Shown piece after piece: positions 16,838 to 26,633 of a stretch of DNA of 64,000 nt; the stretch's first letter is position 1, and each line of letters opens with the position of its first letter. Below the pieces are notes generated by a model. That model saw only the letters and a program-made list of their open reading frames with translations. It searched no databases and had not been told where the DNA came from. The DNA lies in contig NZ_NESL01000002.1 of NCBI RefSeq assembly GCF_003063435.1, forward strand, positions 1 through 64,000. The letters are read 5' to 3'. Made by a program: the position numbers and the translations under genes. This DNA is from Limnohabitans sp. 2KL-1. Its GTDB lineage: Bacteria > Pseudomonadota > Gammaproteobacteria > Burkholderiales > Burkholderiaceae_C.

Positions 16838-18367
16838 TCAAAGCACCTTGCGCGGTGCGGCACGCCCCTGGGGCTTGCCCACCGATTTTTTAGCAGACTT
16901 CGTGACGGGTTGAGCTTGCCCGGCCTGGGCCAACAAATACTGCAGCAACAAGGCGACAGGACGGCCCGTTGCACCTTTGGCTGCGCCGCTGCGCCAAGCC
17001 GTGCCCGCGATGTCCAGGTGGGCCCAAGCGAAACGTTTGGCAAAACGTTGCAAGAATTTGGCGGCTGTGACGGAGCCTGCCGCACGACCACCCACATTGG
17101 CGACGTCGGCAAAGCGCGACTTCAAGGCCTCGGCATAGTCTTCATCCAAGGGCATGCGCCAGCAAGGGTCACCCGCTGTTTCACCCGCCTCAAACAACTG
17201 ATGGGCCAATGCATCATCACTGGAGAACAAGCCGGTACGTACCGCACCCAGAGCGATCACACAGGCCCCCGTCAAGGTGGCAATGTCAATCACGGCTTGA
17301 GGCTTGAAGCGCTCGGCATAAGTCAGGGCGTCGCACAAGACCAAGCGGCCCTCTGCATCGGTGTTGAGGATTTCAATGGTTTGGCCACTCATGCTCGTGA
17401 CCACATCGCCTGGTTTGACAGACAAGCCATCGGGCATGTTTTCCGTGGCAGGAATCAGCCCCACGACATTGATGGCGGGCTGCAGTTGGGCCAGTGCTTT
17501 GAAGACACCCAGCACACTGGCGGCGCCGCTCATGTCAAACTTCATCTCGTCCATTTCAGCTGCGGGCTTCATGGAGATACCACCGGTATCAAAAGTGATG
17601 CCTTTGCCAATCAACACCACAGGGGCTTGGCTGGCCGCGGCCCCGTTGTAGCGCATGACAATGAAACGCAAGGGCTCGGCCGAGCCGCGTGCCACCGCCA
17701 TGAACGAGCCCATGCCCAGTTTGGCCACTTCTTTAGGCCCGAGTACTTCACACTTGAAAGCACGGCCACTGGCGATGGTCTTGGCAACCTGGGCCAATTG
17801 GGTGGGGGTTGAATGGTTGGCCGGGCGGTTGGCCCACTCCTTGGCCACTTCCATGCCGGCGACCAGCGCTTGGGTATGTGCCACTGCCGACGTCTGGCTG
17901 GCCTGTAGCTTGTCGACACTGACCACCACCTGCTTGAACGAACGCACGGCAGGTTGGCTCACGGTCGTGGTGTAGCTGTAGCTGGCCTCGCACAGACCAA
18001 CCAAGGCCCACTGCAAAACTTGGGGCATCGTGTCAGCTGGGACGTGAAGCCCGATGCGTTTGATTTTGGCGGCCTTCATGGCGGCCCAAGCCCCCTGCAT
18101 CGCACTGCGGATCTGCACAGCCTTGTTCTCGGCTGTACACGCCACCACCAGATGACGCACTTGAACACCTGGCTGACCATACAAACTCAACACAGCGCCT
18201 GCCTTGAGTTCAAAGTCGCCATTTTGGACGGCCATGGCGACCATGCGAGAGACCGGGTCCTGGGCGGAGGCGTCCGGCACGAGTGCGCCAGGCCACAAAA
18301 TGATCAAGGCATCAAAATCATCTTGAATCACACGCGAGAGGGAACGCTTTTGGATTTCGAAGTTCAT
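16838..18367 (-). CDS. pepA: leucyl aminopeptidase (M17)
   Basis: The 509-residue product is a cytosolic two-metal aminopeptidase. The C-terminal catalytic domain has GKGITFDTGGISMKP (254-268) and the family signature NTDAEGRL (335-342), with metal-binding Asp and Glu and an active-site arginine. An N-terminal macro-like domain precedes it, and an alanine/glycine-rich tail follows. It trims N-terminal residues from peptides; in enterobacteria PepA also binds DNA, which is not testable here. The pepA start and the divergent lptF start are only 23 bp apart, so the promoters must overlap the coding starts. Confidence 0.96.
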   Translation of the reverse strand: MNFEIQKRSLSRVIQDDFDALIILWPGALVPDASAQDPVSRMVAMAVQNGDFELKAGAVLSLYGQPGVQVRHLVVACTAENKAVQIRSAMQGAWAAMKAAKIKRIGLHVPADTMPQVLQWALVGLCEASYSYTTTVSQPAVRSFKQVVVSVDKLQASQTSAVAHTQALVAGMEVAKEWANRPANHSTPTQLAQVAKTIASGRAFKCEVLGPKEVAKLGMGSFMAVARGSAEPLRFIVMRYNGAAASQAPVVLIGKGITFDTGGISMKPAAEMDEMKFDMSGAASVLGVFKALAQLQPAINVVGLIPATENMPDGLSVKPGDVVTSMSGQTIEILNTDAEGRLVLCDALTYAERFKPQAVIDIATLTGACVIALGAVRTGLFSSDDALAHQLFEAGETAGDPCWRMPLDEDYAEALKSRFADVANVGGRAAGSVTAAKFLQRFAKRFAWAHLDIAGTAWRSGAAKGATGRPVALLLQYLLAQAGQAQPVTKSAKKSVGKPQGRAAPRKVL

Positions 18368-18390
18368 AATTCAGCTTTTCCTTTTTGCCA

Positions 18391-19500
18391 ATGTTATTCC
18401 ATTCATCTCTACGCAAAGACCTTGCGCGCAATTTTGGCGCCACGCTGGTGATTTTGGTGACCATTGTGATGACCATTATCCTGATACGCACTTTGGGTCA
18501 AGCGAGTCGGGGCAGCGTCAACCCCTCGGAGGTGATGCTGGTCATGGGCTTGAGCGTTCTGGGGCAAATGACCACCATCGCCACCTTGAGCCTTTTCATC
18601 GCTTGCGTCGCCACCTTGTCCAGAATGTACGGTGAAAGCGAGATGGTGATCTGGTTTGCCAGTGGCCAGGGACTGGCCAATTTCGTGCAACCACTGTTGC
18701 GTTTTGCATGGCCCATCTTGCTGGTCATCGCTTTGCTGTCGCTGTTTGTCTTGCCCTGGAGCCACCAACAAATCCAGGACCTGAAACAGAGGTATGAAAA
18801 ACGCAACGACGTTGAACGCATCGCACCTGGGCAATTCCAGGAGTCCGCCGGCGGAAACCGGGTCTTTTTCATTGACAAAGACAGTCCGGGACAACGCTGG
18901 GGTACCAATGTCTTTGTCTCCAGCCGGGATGGCCGACTCGAAAGTGTCACAACGGCATCCCAGGGCCGGGTGGAATTTGTAGGCACCGACCGATTTTTGT
19001 ACCTGGAAAACGGTCAGCAGTGGCTGACGCAGCTGGATACGGGCGAAACCCGCCTGACGCAATTTGAGCGTTACCAGTTGCTGATTGACACCGACAACGC
19101 CTTGCCCGGTGCAGCCGTGAACAGCCGCCAAAGCGCCACTTGGCAATTGATCCAGCAGCCCACAGCCGCCAACCAAGCCGAATTGGCATGGCGCACGGGC
19201 TTGTTGTTCACGGCCATCAACATGGTCCTGCTGGCATTGGCCCTGTCGGCGGTCAACCCCAGGGTGGGTCGCAGTTACCACCTCAGTTTGGCCCTGTTTG
19301 TTTTTGTGGCCTATTACAACTTGCTGACCGTGGGACAAAACTGGATCAGCACAGGCCGCGTGGGGGCTGGGGCCTTCATGCTGATGCTGCACGGGGGGGT
19401 GTTTTTGCTGGCCGTGTTGTGGCTGACGATTCGTCACATGAACTGGAGTTGGCGAACACTGATGCCTGTGAACGGCAGGGCACCAAGGAGCAGCACATGA
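18391..19500 (+). CDS. lptF: LPS export ABC transporter permease LptF
   Basis: The 369-residue inner-membrane protein shows the LptF layout: three N-terminal helices (LVTIVMTIILIRTL, then LSVLGQMTTIATLSLFIACVA, and the first coupling segment LSRMYGESEMVIW), a periplasmic beta-jellyroll from about 130 to 270, and three C-terminal helices. With LptG and LptB it pulls lipopolysaccharide out of the inner membrane toward the Lpt bridge. The start at 18391 is chosen for the membrane topology. Its stop overlaps the lptG start. Confidence 0.95.
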   Translation: MLFHSSLRKDLARNFGATLVILVTIVMTIILIRTLGQASRGSVNPSEVMLVMGLSVLGQMTTIATLSLFIACVATLSRMYGESEMVIWFASGQGLANFVQPLLRFAWPILLVIALLSLFVLPWSHQQIQDLKQRYEKRNDVERIAPGQFQESAGGNRVFFIDKDSPGQRWGTNVFVSSRDGRLESVTTASQGRVEFVGTDRFLYLENGQQWLTQLDTGETRLTQFERYQLLIDTDNALPGAAVNSRQSATWQLIQQPTAANQAELAWRTGLLFTAINMVLLALALSAVNPRVGRSYHLSLALFVFVAYYNLLTVGQNWISTGRVGAGAFMLMLHGGVFLLAVLWLTIRHMNWSWRTLMPVNGRAPRSST

Positions 19501-20603
19501 AAACGGTGCGTCGTCTGCTTTACGGTGAAATCATCCGGGCCGTGCTGTTTGTGAGTCTGGGTTTCCTGGCCCTGTTCCTCTTTTTCGACATGGTCGATGA
19601 ATTGCAAGTGCTCTCGCGTTACGGCAGTCAGGGCTACCAGTTGCAACATGCCCTTTTGTACATTGCGCTGAAAACACCGGATCATGTTTACGAACTGCTG
19701 CCGATCTCTGTGCTGATTGGCAGCATTTTTGTCATGGCTCGGCTGGCACAAAGCTCTGAGTTCACCATCTTGCGCACAGGCGGGCTGGAGCCTGCCATGG
19801 CTTTGAGCGCTCTGTTGAAGCTGGGACTGATTTTTTCTGCGCTGACCTTCTTTTTCGGGGATTACGCTGCACCGTGGGCGGAGCGGCAAGCGCACCAAAT
19901 CAAAGCCCCCTTTCAGGGACAGTTGACCGTAGGACAAACCGGGGCCTGGCTGCGGGAAAAACAAGATCAGAAACAGTACGCTGTGAATGTGCGCCGCTTT
20001 GATGGCATCGCACTGATGCAAGAAGTGCGCATTCACGAGTTCAACGACAAGGGCCAACTGCTGGCCATCACCACCGCCCGTCAGGCACACATCCAGTCAG
20101 GACGGTGGTTACTCGGCGGGGTGGAAGAAAAATCCATCACCGAACCCGCATCGGCGGACAAAATGCGCTTCAAATCGGTACAGCTGACCCAGAAAAACTG
20201 GCCGACCGAGATCAGTGCGGACATGGTTGCAGCGGCGCTGCTCAGCCCCGATCGCATGGGCACTTGGGAATTGTTCCGCTACATGCGGCACCTGTCGGTG
20301 AACAACCAAAATGCCCAACGCTACGAAATCGAGTTCTGGCGCAAAATTTTTTACCCGCTGAGCTGCCTGGTCATGCTGGTGCTGGCCTTGCCGTTTGCCT
20401 ACTTGCACTTTCGCTCGGGTCAAATTGCTGGGCATGTATTTGGCGGCGTACTGGCCGGGATCAGCTTTTCCCTGCTGAACAATGTGTTCAGCTTCGTGGG
20501 CAACTTGCAGAACTGGCAACCGCTTTTGACCTCTGCAGCGCCGGCCTTGATTTACAGCGCCATTTCCTTGGCGGCATTTTGGTGGATGGTTCTACGGCGA
20601 TGA
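19497..20603 (+). CDS. lptG: LPS export ABC transporter permease LptG
   Basis: The 368-residue protein is the partner of LptF. It begins MKTVRRLLYGEIIRAVLFVS and has the LptG coupling-helix region (LPISVLIGSIFVMARLAQSSEFTILRTGG), a periplasmic jellyroll domain, and C-terminal helices (FYPLSCLVMLVLALPFAYL). It overlaps lptF by ATGA at 19497-19500 and cbiX by ATGA at 20600-20603. The frame also extends far upstream inside lptF, which is a shadow. Confidence 0.95.
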   Translation: MKTVRRLLYGEIIRAVLFVSLGFLALFLFFDMVDELQVLSRYGSQGYQLQHALLYIALKTPDHVYELLPISVLIGSIFVMARLAQSSEFTILRTGGLEPAMALSALLKLGLIFSALTFFFGDYAAPWAERQAHQIKAPFQGQLTVGQTGAWLREKQDQKQYAVNVRRFDGIALMQEVRIHEFNDKGQLLAITTARQAHIQSGRWLLGGVEEKSITEPASADKMRFKSVQLTQKNWPTEISADMVAAALLSPDRMGTWELFRYMRHLSVNNQNAQRYEIEFWRKIFYPLSCLVMLVLALPFAYLHFRSGQIAGHVFGGVLAGISFSLLNNVFSFVGNLQNWQPLLTSAAPALIYSAISLAAFWWMVLRR

Positions 20604-20995
20604 CTTCTTCTTTTTCCCCATCCAGTCAGGCGTCCACGGGCGTCATTTTGTTTGCGCATGGATCGCGCGACCCGCTTTGGCGTCTGCCCATTGATGCCGT
20701 GGCCAAGCGCATGCGCGATCAGTGGCCCGAGATCACTGTGGATGTCGCGTTTCTGGAGTTGACCCTGCCCGACTTGCCCAGCACGGTCGAGCACATGATG
20801 AAGCACGGGATGACCCATTTGCGCATCGTGCCCATGTTCTTGGGGGTGGGTCGGCACGCCCGCGAAGACTTGCCCGAATTGGTCAAGGGCTTGGTCAAGG
20901 CTTACCCCCAAATGCAGTTCGAACTTTTACCCTCTGTGGGTGAGCACCCTGCCATGACGGCACTCATGGCCGAGATCGCCTCAGGACAAATTTGA
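20600..20995 (+). CDS. cbiX: CbiX/SirB-type chelatase
   Basis: The 131-residue product is the small CbiX/SirB class of class II chelatases, which insert cobalt or iron into sirohydrochlorin. It shows ILFAHGSRDPLW with the metal-binding histidine at H20, FLELTLPDLPSTVEHM, and VPMFLGVGRHAREDLPEL with a second histidine. Cobalamin genes elsewhere in the window make a cobaltochelatase role attractive, but the sulfur-linked regulator next door would also suit siroheme synthesis. Its start overlaps lptG, so it is co-translated with LPS export genes, an odd coupling that is seen in relatives. Confidence 0.85.
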   Translation: MTSSFSPSSQASTGVILFAHGSRDPLWRLPIDAVAKRMRDQWPEITVDVAFLELTLPDLPSTVEHMMKHGMTHLRIVPMFLGVGRHAREDLPELVKGLVKAYPQMQFELLPSVGEHPAMTALMAEIASGQI

Positions 20996-21041
20996 TAGAC
21001 ACATAAAGCATAATGCTTGACGTCAATATGACAACAAGCAT

Positions 21042-21983
21042 ATGAACCTTCATCAATTTCGATTTGTCCAAGAAGCCGCCCGGCGCAATCTGAACCTGAC
21101 CGAAACCGCCAAGGTTCTGCACACCTCACAACCGGGGGTGTCCAAAGCCATCATCGAGTTGGAAGAAGAACTCGGTATCGAAATCTTTGCACGCCATGGC
21201 AAACGCCTCAAGCGAATCACCGAACCGGGACAGCATGTGCTGCGGAGCATCGAGCTGATCTTGCGCGAAGTGGGCAACCTCAAAAAAATTGGCGAGCAAT
21301 ACAGTGCGCAGGACAGCGGCACCCTGTCGATTGCCACCACCCACACCCAAGCCCGTTATGTGCTCCCGATGCCGGTGGCCAAATTGCGCGAGAAATACCC
21401 CAAAGTCAACATCAGCCTGCACCAAGGCGCACCGGATCAAGTGGCCAAAATGCTGCTGGATGACACGGCCGAAATCGGCATTGCCACCGAATCACTTTCC
21501 GCCTACGAAGACTTGGTCACCCTGCCCTGCTACGAATGGCAGCACGTGTTGGTGCTGCCGCTCGCGCACCCGATGGCCCACAAAGAGCACCTGTCACTGG
21601 AGGACATTGCCAGCGAGCCGATCATCACCTACCACCCGTCTTTCACAGGACGCAGTCGGATTGACCATGCTTTTGCAGCCAAAAAAATCATCCCGCGCAT
21701 CGCCCTGGAAGCCATTGACTCCGATGTCATCAAAACTTATGTGCGCTTGGGTCTGGGCATCGGCATCGTGGCCGAAATGGCGGTCAAAGACGACCCGGTG
21801 AAAGACCTGGCGGTACGCCCCCTGGGTGGGCTGCTCGGAATGAACGTCGCCCGTGTCGCCTTCAAGCGTGGCGCTTATTTGCGCCAGTTTGTCTACCAGT
21901 TTGCCGAACTGCTCAGCGACCGACTCACCGCCCCCTTGGTGGCCAAGGCCATGAGCGGCCATGTGAACGATTACGAACTCTGA
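21042..21983 (+). CDS. cysB: CysB-type LysR regulator
   Basis: The 313-residue product matches CysB/Cbl rather than generic LysR proteins. It starts MNLHQFRFVQEAARRNLNLT, with the helix-turn-helix around LHTSQPGVSKAIIELEEELG and the effector domain from about residue 90 (TLSIATTHTQARYVLP). CysB proteins activate sulfate assimilation genes in response to N-acetylserine. It follows the siroheme/cobalamin chelatase gene by 46 bp, which fits sulfite reductase cofactor supply. The start at 21042 gives the exact family N-terminus. Confidence 0.92.
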   Translation: MNLHQFRFVQEAARRNLNLTETAKVLHTSQPGVSKAIIELEEELGIEIFARHGKRLKRITEPGQHVLRSIELILREVGNLKKIGEQYSAQDSGTLSIATTHTQARYVLPMPVAKLREKYPKVNISLHQGAPDQVAKMLLDDTAEIGIATESLSAYEDLVTLPCYEWQHVLVLPLAHPMAHKEHLSLEDIASEPIITYHPSFTGRSRIDHAFAAKKIIPRIALEAIDSDVIKTYVRLGLGIGIVAEMAVKDDPVKDLAVRPLGGLLGMNVARVAFKRGAYLRQFVYQFAELLSDRLTAPLVAKAMSGHVNDYEL

Positions 21984-22024
21984 GCCCCACACCGTTTGTT
22001 CAACCCCCTGATCCTACTTGCACG

Positions 22025-23194
22025 ATGACTGCACGCACCCCCAGCCTGGTTTCCAAAGCGCCCCACATGGGCACCACCATCTTCACCGTCATGTCGGCAC
22101 TGGCCGCCGAGAAAAAAGCCGTCAATCTGGGCCAAGGCTTCCCGGACTTTGGTGCCGACCCCCACCTGCTGAGCCTGGTCAACGACGCCATGCAAGAAGG
22201 GCTGAACCAGTACCCGCCCATGGCCGGCGTGGCCCCCCTGCGTGAAGCCGTCTCCAGAAAAATCGAAGCGCTGTATGGCCGCCACTACGACCCGGTCAGC
22301 GAAATCACCGTGACGGCCGGTGCCACCCAGGCCATCTTGACCATCATCCTGGCCATCGTGCACCCGGGCGATGAAGTCATCGTGCTCGAACCCTGCTATG
22401 ACAGCTACGTGCCCAACATCGAACTCGCGGGTGGCCAAGTGGTGCGCGTGCCCCTGACACCCGGCACATTCCGGCCCGACTTTGACAAGATCCGCGCCGC
22501 CATCAGCCCGCGCACCCGCGCCATCCTGATCAACTCGCCGCACAACCCCAGCGGCATGGTCTGGTCTCGGCAAGAGATGCTGACCCTCCAGGAGATTTTG
22601 GCCCCCACCGACATCGTGCTCATCAGCGACGAGGTGTACGAACACATGGTCTATGCCCCGCTGCAACACTGGAGCGCCGCGCACTTTGAAGGCCTGGCCG
22701 CCCGCGCCTTCATCGTGTCGAGCTTTGGCAAAACCTACCATGTGACCGGCTGGAAAGTGGGCACTGTGGCCGCCCCAGCGGCCTACACCGCCGAGTTCCG
22801 CAAAGTGCACCAATTCATGGTGTTCACCGTGAACACCCCCATGCAACACGGCCTGGCACGCTACATGGCCAACCCTGCGCCTTATCTGGAGCTGCCCGCC
22901 TTTTACCAGCGCAAGCGCGACCTGTTCCGCCAGGGCCTGGCGCAAACGCATTTCAGGCTGCTGCCCGGCGAAGGCACCTACTTCCAGTGCGTCGACATCT
23001 CAGACCTGAAGGTGCCCGAAAAAAACCTGAGCGAAGCCGACTTCTGCCAATGGCTCACTGCCGAGATCGGTGTGGCCGCCATCCCGCTGTCGGCGTTCTA
23101 TGGCAACGGCTTCGACCAGAAAGTCATCCGCTTTTGCTTTGCCAAGAAAGACGAAACGCTGCTGGCGGCGCTGGACAAGCTCAAAGGGCTTTGA
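22025..23194 (+). CDS. PLP-dependent aminotransferase (methionine/kynurenine aminotransferase-like)
   Basis: The 389-residue class I aminotransferase shows VNLGQGFPDF, LNQYPPMAGVAPLREAV, TVTAGATQAI, NSPHNPSGMVWS and the PLP lysine in SSFGKTYHVTGWKVG. The FGKTYHVTGWK pattern is close to YbdL-type methionine aminotransferases and eukaryotic kynurenine aminotransferases. Its substrate is not fixed by sequence; methionine would connect with the CysB-type regulator just upstream. The start at 22025 follows a short spacer after the regulator gene. Confidence 0.9.
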   Translation: MTARTPSLVSKAPHMGTTIFTVMSALAAEKKAVNLGQGFPDFGADPHLLSLVNDAMQEGLNQYPPMAGVAPLREAVSRKIEALYGRHYDPVSEITVTAGATQAILTIILAIVHPGDEVIVLEPCYDSYVPNIELAGGQVVRVPLTPGTFRPDFDKIRAAISPRTRAILINSPHNPSGMVWSRQEMLTLQEILAPTDIVLISDEVYEHMVYAPLQHWSAAHFEGLAARAFIVSSFGKTYHVTGWKVGTVAAPAAYTAEFRKVHQFMVFTVNTPMQHGLARYMANPAPYLELPAFYQRKRDLFRQGLAQTHFRLLPGEGTYFQCVDISDLKVPEKNLSEADFCQWLTAEIGVAAIPLSAFYGNGFDQKVIRFCFAKKDETLLAALDKLKGL

Positions 23195-23342
23195 TCTTGC
23201 GGGTGGCGGCTCGGTCGCAGGCCCGACCCGCCTGCGAGAACAGGTGGCAACCGAAGTCGCCCGCATGACCCGCCTTGACGCCCCCGGATGACCGCCTGCA
23301 CCCCTCGCCACCTGCACACCCCGGCACCTGTCTCGCATACCC

Positions 23343-24401
23343 ATGACACCTTCACGCTTTGCACCCCGCCTTCGTATCCCACTGTTCATGGTCATGGCCA
23401 GCTTGGGCTTGCTGGCCAGCTGCGCGGCACCCACCCTACCAGCGGCCGCACCGCGCACATCCGACAGCATCCTCCCCGCCCATCCGATCCCCGCAAGCCC
23501 CACACGCTTTGATCTGCCAGACGGCCAAAGCCTGGCCGGACGCCTGTGGGCCACGCCCAATCCAAGGCACATCGTGCTCGGCGTGCACGGCTTCAACGAC
23601 TACAGCAAGGCATTCGAGCCCTTGGCGCAACACCTGGCCACACAGCTCCATGCCACGGTCTACGCCTATGACCAACGCGGCTTCGGGGCCAATCCCCAGC
23701 CCGGGATCTGGGCCGGATCGGATGCGCTGCTGGCCGACCTGCGCCACATCGCCGCGCAAATTCGCGCTCGGCACCCCGGTTTGCCGCTGACGGTGGTGGG
23801 CGAAAGCATGGGCGGTGCCCTGGTGTGGGTGGCGGCTGCTGAATCGCCTGGCCTGGTGGCCGACCAGATCGTGCTGCAGGCCCCTGCTGTCTGGGGTGCC
23901 CACAGCATGCCCTGGTACCAGCGGCTCAGCCTGCAATTCATGAACGCCATCGTCCCGGACATGACGTTGACCGGACGCGGGCTGCCATCGCTGGGCATCG
24001 CCCCGACTGACGACCCCGCTGTCTCGCGCGACCTCAGCCGCGACCCGCTGTTCATCAAGGCCACCCGCGTCAGCAGCCTGGCCGGGGTGACCACCCTCAT
24101 GGGCCGCGCCCAGACCCTGAGCCAACACCCCCCGCAGCGCAGCCTGGTACTGTACGGCTTGCGCGACCGCATCATCCCGCCCGCCCCTGTGTGCGATTGG
24201 CTCACACGCCTGAACGCTGCAAGTGCCCCCGGTGCTGCGCTGGACTTTGTGGTCTACCCCGAAGGCTGGCACCTGTTGACGCGCCAGCTGCAAACCCGCG
24301 AAGTGCTGCAAGACGTGCACCAGTGGCTGCAGCAAAGTCCAGTGGCCCGACGCCAAAACTCACCACAGGCGCAAGAATTGGTGTGCGCCAAACGCCCGTG
24401 A
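23343..24401 (+). CDS. lipoprotein alpha/beta hydrolase (monoacylglycerol lipase-like)
   Basis: The 352-residue product has a lipoprotein signal (RIPLFMVMASLGLLASC, lipobox LASC). An alpha/beta hydrolase of the serine-aminopeptidase/monoglyceride lipase kind follows: VLGVHGFNDYSKAFEPLAQHL, YDQRGFG, and the nucleophile elbow VVGESMGGALV. Late DFVVYPEGWHLLTR carries the catalytic histidine. It probably acts on lipids or esters in the periplasm, anchored in a membrane. The C-terminal residues after about 330 are proline and glutamine rich and look disordered. Confidence 0.88.
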   Translation: MTPSRFAPRLRIPLFMVMASLGLLASCAAPTLPAAAPRTSDSILPAHPIPASPTRFDLPDGQSLAGRLWATPNPRHIVLGVHGFNDYSKAFEPLAQHLATQLHATVYAYDQRGFGANPQPGIWAGSDALLADLRHIAAQIRARHPGLPLTVVGESMGGALVWVAAAESPGLVADQIVLQAPAVWGAHSMPWYQRLSLQFMNAIVPDMTLTGRGLPSLGIAPTDDPAVSRDLSRDPLFIKATRVSSLAGVTTLMGRAQTLSQHPPQRSLVLYGLRDRIIPPAPVCDWLTRLNAASAPGAALDFVVYPEGWHLLTRQLQTREVLQDVHQWLQQSPVARRQNSPQAQELVCAKRP

Positions 24402-24480
24402 GCACCCTGGTGACCGCGCTCAAAATGGTCACAGAGAACACCGACTGAGGCCGCGCCGCCACAGGCTCCATGCAGCAGAC

Positions 24481-26325
24481 TCAATACACCATGGCCCACA
24501 TCTCCAGGGGCGAGACCACCATGGCCTTCAAAGCCTGGGATTTGAGCCGCAAATCACGGTCCTCGGTGACCACAAAACAGGCCACATCCTGACCTTGATA
24601 GCGTTGCGCTTGCAAACTCTCCAAAATGCGACCGTCCGCCCGGTCGTTGCCTTGGCCGCCAGAAAACCACACCCGCAGGCTTTCGGTCTCGCTCCAATGC
24701 TGGTCATCCGGGCCATCGAACAAGATGTCGGCGCTCAGCAAAGGGTGCAGGTCGGTCATCAACCGCACCCGCTCGATCAGCAAAGCCCGCGCCCGCGCAT
24801 TGGGCCCCTGTGTGGCAGAAAAATACTCGGCCCCGATCAGCGGCTTGAGTTTGGGCAGCAGGTTGTGCCCATCGATGATCAGGCGGATCGGTCGCGCATG
24901 GCGCAGCCCGTGCTCAAAATGCTGCTTGGGCGTGACGGGCGGGTGCTCGTCCTTGAGCACCCCGCTGACCGGGTGGTGCAGGTCATAAATCTGCATCGCC
25001 CGCCTGTCCAGCAAATCGTAGGCCTGCTGGCACATCGCCAGACTCCAGGCCTCGGCGGACATGCTGCGCTCGACCTCGCGCTTTTTCTCCTGCAGCTCGT
25101 CCATGTCATGGATGGCCAGCAACGCCTGTCCCAGCTGCCGAACGGGCTGGCGCGTGGGCTGAATCGAGGTTTGGACCAGCCGCGCCTGCAAGGCCTCCAT
25201 GTGGTTGGCCAGCGCACGCTGCTCCTCGCCCAGCTGAGGCAAAGGCCGTAAAGCCTCGGCCTGCGCCTCTTGCAGCATTGCGAGCAATCGCTGCGCCTCG
25301 GCCAATTGCTGACCCACGGCGCTGCGCGTGCCGTAACGCTTGTCCTCCTGCGCCTGCCGCGCCAACAACTGCCGCGCCCGATCCAGTGGATCAGACGGGT
25401 TTGACACGGGCAAGGCCAACGCCTCGCTGGCCATGAGCCATGGGGCCATGCGCTTGTTCAAGCCATCGGCAATGCCCTGCGCCACCCGCACACGCCAATC
25501 GCCCTCGGCGGCGGTCAGCCGCGCACGCACGGCCTTGAACTGTTCGTCCAGCGCTTGCACGTCCTTGCTCAGCTTGTCTCGCTGGCGAAGCAGGCCATCG
25601 CGCTCGTCTTGCAACTCGTTGCGCTCGCGCTGTACCTGTTTGAACAAGGGGCTGGCCCGGATCTCGCGCTCCGCCTGCTCGCGGCTTTGGGGCTGCGCGG
25701 TTGCGGGCGCTGGTGCCTGGCGCAGGTTCAGGCGGGATGCAGGCGGCTCGTAAGGCAAATCTGCCAACACCGGCTGCAGCAACGTCAGCAAAGGCTTGAA
25801 GCGCTGTTTGAAGGTCTCCTCTGCCTTGGGTTTGCCGGTCTTGGCGATGCCCTTGGCACTGGCTTGGGTGCTGGATTCGAGATGGGATTGGGCCAGTGCA
25901 CGGACCGACTCGCGCTCATCGAGCCCCATCGCCGCCAGCACCGGTACCCGGCCAAAGCGCTGCATCAAGGCCGACAAACCCAGCTCAATGGCCTTGTCGC
26001 TCAACACCGACACCAGCGGCTCCGACAAGCTCGCGCTTCTGAGCAGTTCCAAAATCAGGGGCGGCAATGTTTTGAGCTGCATCTTGGCCAGCACGCGCTG
26101 GCGCAACAAATCGGTGTTGGGCTTGTCTTGTTTCAGGCCCTGCATCAGCTCGGGCATCTTTTTTGCACCCGCCACCAAATCGCCCTCGGGCATGGCCTGC
26201 ACGGCGCTTTTCAAGTACGCCAGCAGCTCGGCATCGAGGCCCTGCCAAATGGCGCCCCAATCGGGCGCAGTGCCTTGCAGGCCAGGGGACAGGGGCGGCT
26301 GAGAAGATGTGTTGACTGCATTCAT
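24481..26325 (-). CDS. NYN-domain (PIN-like) putative RNase with long coiled-coil region
   Basis: The 614-residue product ends in an NYN domain (LIIDGHNLLPKLKPLIG, SADILFDGPDDQHW, VWFSGGQGNDRADGRILESL, then ACFVVTEDRDLRLKSQ). Its aspartates match the PIN/YacP metal site. The first 400 residues are helical: a LKQDKPNTDLLRQRVLAK region, then a heptad-rich segment (QREREL-type, FKQVQRERNELQDERDGLL) typical of coiled coils. The start at 26325 is chosen because upstream residues in the longer frame are not protein-like. The role is unknown; RNA cleavage or toxin-like action is plausible from the domain alone. Confidence 0.8.
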   Translation of the reverse strand: MNAVNTSSQPPLSPGLQGTAPDWGAIWQGLDAELLAYLKSAVQAMPEGDLVAGAKKMPELMQGLKQDKPNTDLLRQRVLAKMQLKTLPPLILELLRSASLSEPLVSVLSDKAIELGLSALMQRFGRVPVLAAMGLDERESVRALAQSHLESSTQASAKGIAKTGKPKAEETFKQRFKPLLTLLQPVLADLPYEPPASRLNLRQAPAPATAQPQSREQAEREIRASPLFKQVQRERNELQDERDGLLRQRDKLSKDVQALDEQFKAVRARLTAAEGDWRVRVAQGIADGLNKRMAPWLMASEALALPVSNPSDPLDRARQLLARQAQEDKRYGTRSAVGQQLAEAQRLLAMLQEAQAEALRPLPQLGEEQRALANHMEALQARLVQTSIQPTRQPVRQLGQALLAIHDMDELQEKKREVERSMSAEAWSLAMCQQAYDLLDRRAMQIYDLHHPVSGVLKDEHPPVTPKQHFEHGLRHARPIRLIIDGHNLLPKLKPLIGAEYFSATQGPNARARALLIERVRLMTDLHPLLSADILFDGPDDQHWSETESLRVWFSGGQGNDRADGRILESLQAQRYQGQDVACFVVTEDRDLRLKSQALKAMVVSPLEMWAMVY

Positions 26326-26633
26326 GGATCGGGCGATCTTCTCATGCGCCGCCCCCCATGGGGCCTCGTTCAGCGTGAAGACCGCCGCCAGCAAGAGCGC
26401 AAAAGCACACACCCGGCCCGTCGTCGGTCTGGCCAAGCTGCGGATACTGTTTGGTTTGCCCGGCACAGAAAGGACGCAGCACCTGACCGACTGAACAGGT
26501 CGGGCCATGCGTGAGACATGGGCCAGCTGCCCATGCAGCGCTTGCCCGAGAAACGCATGCCCGAGAAACAGCGCGCTTCCAGTGCAAAATTGGCTGACCT
26601 GAACCTGTTTCCATTTCAACTTTTCCCCACCCC
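26326..26633. other. divergent intergenic region between the NYN gene and serB
   Basis: These 308 bases separate two divergent starts and should hold both promoters. I see no RNA gene or clear operator. Open frames crossing it are compositionally poor and are judged noncoding. Confidence 0.5.
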
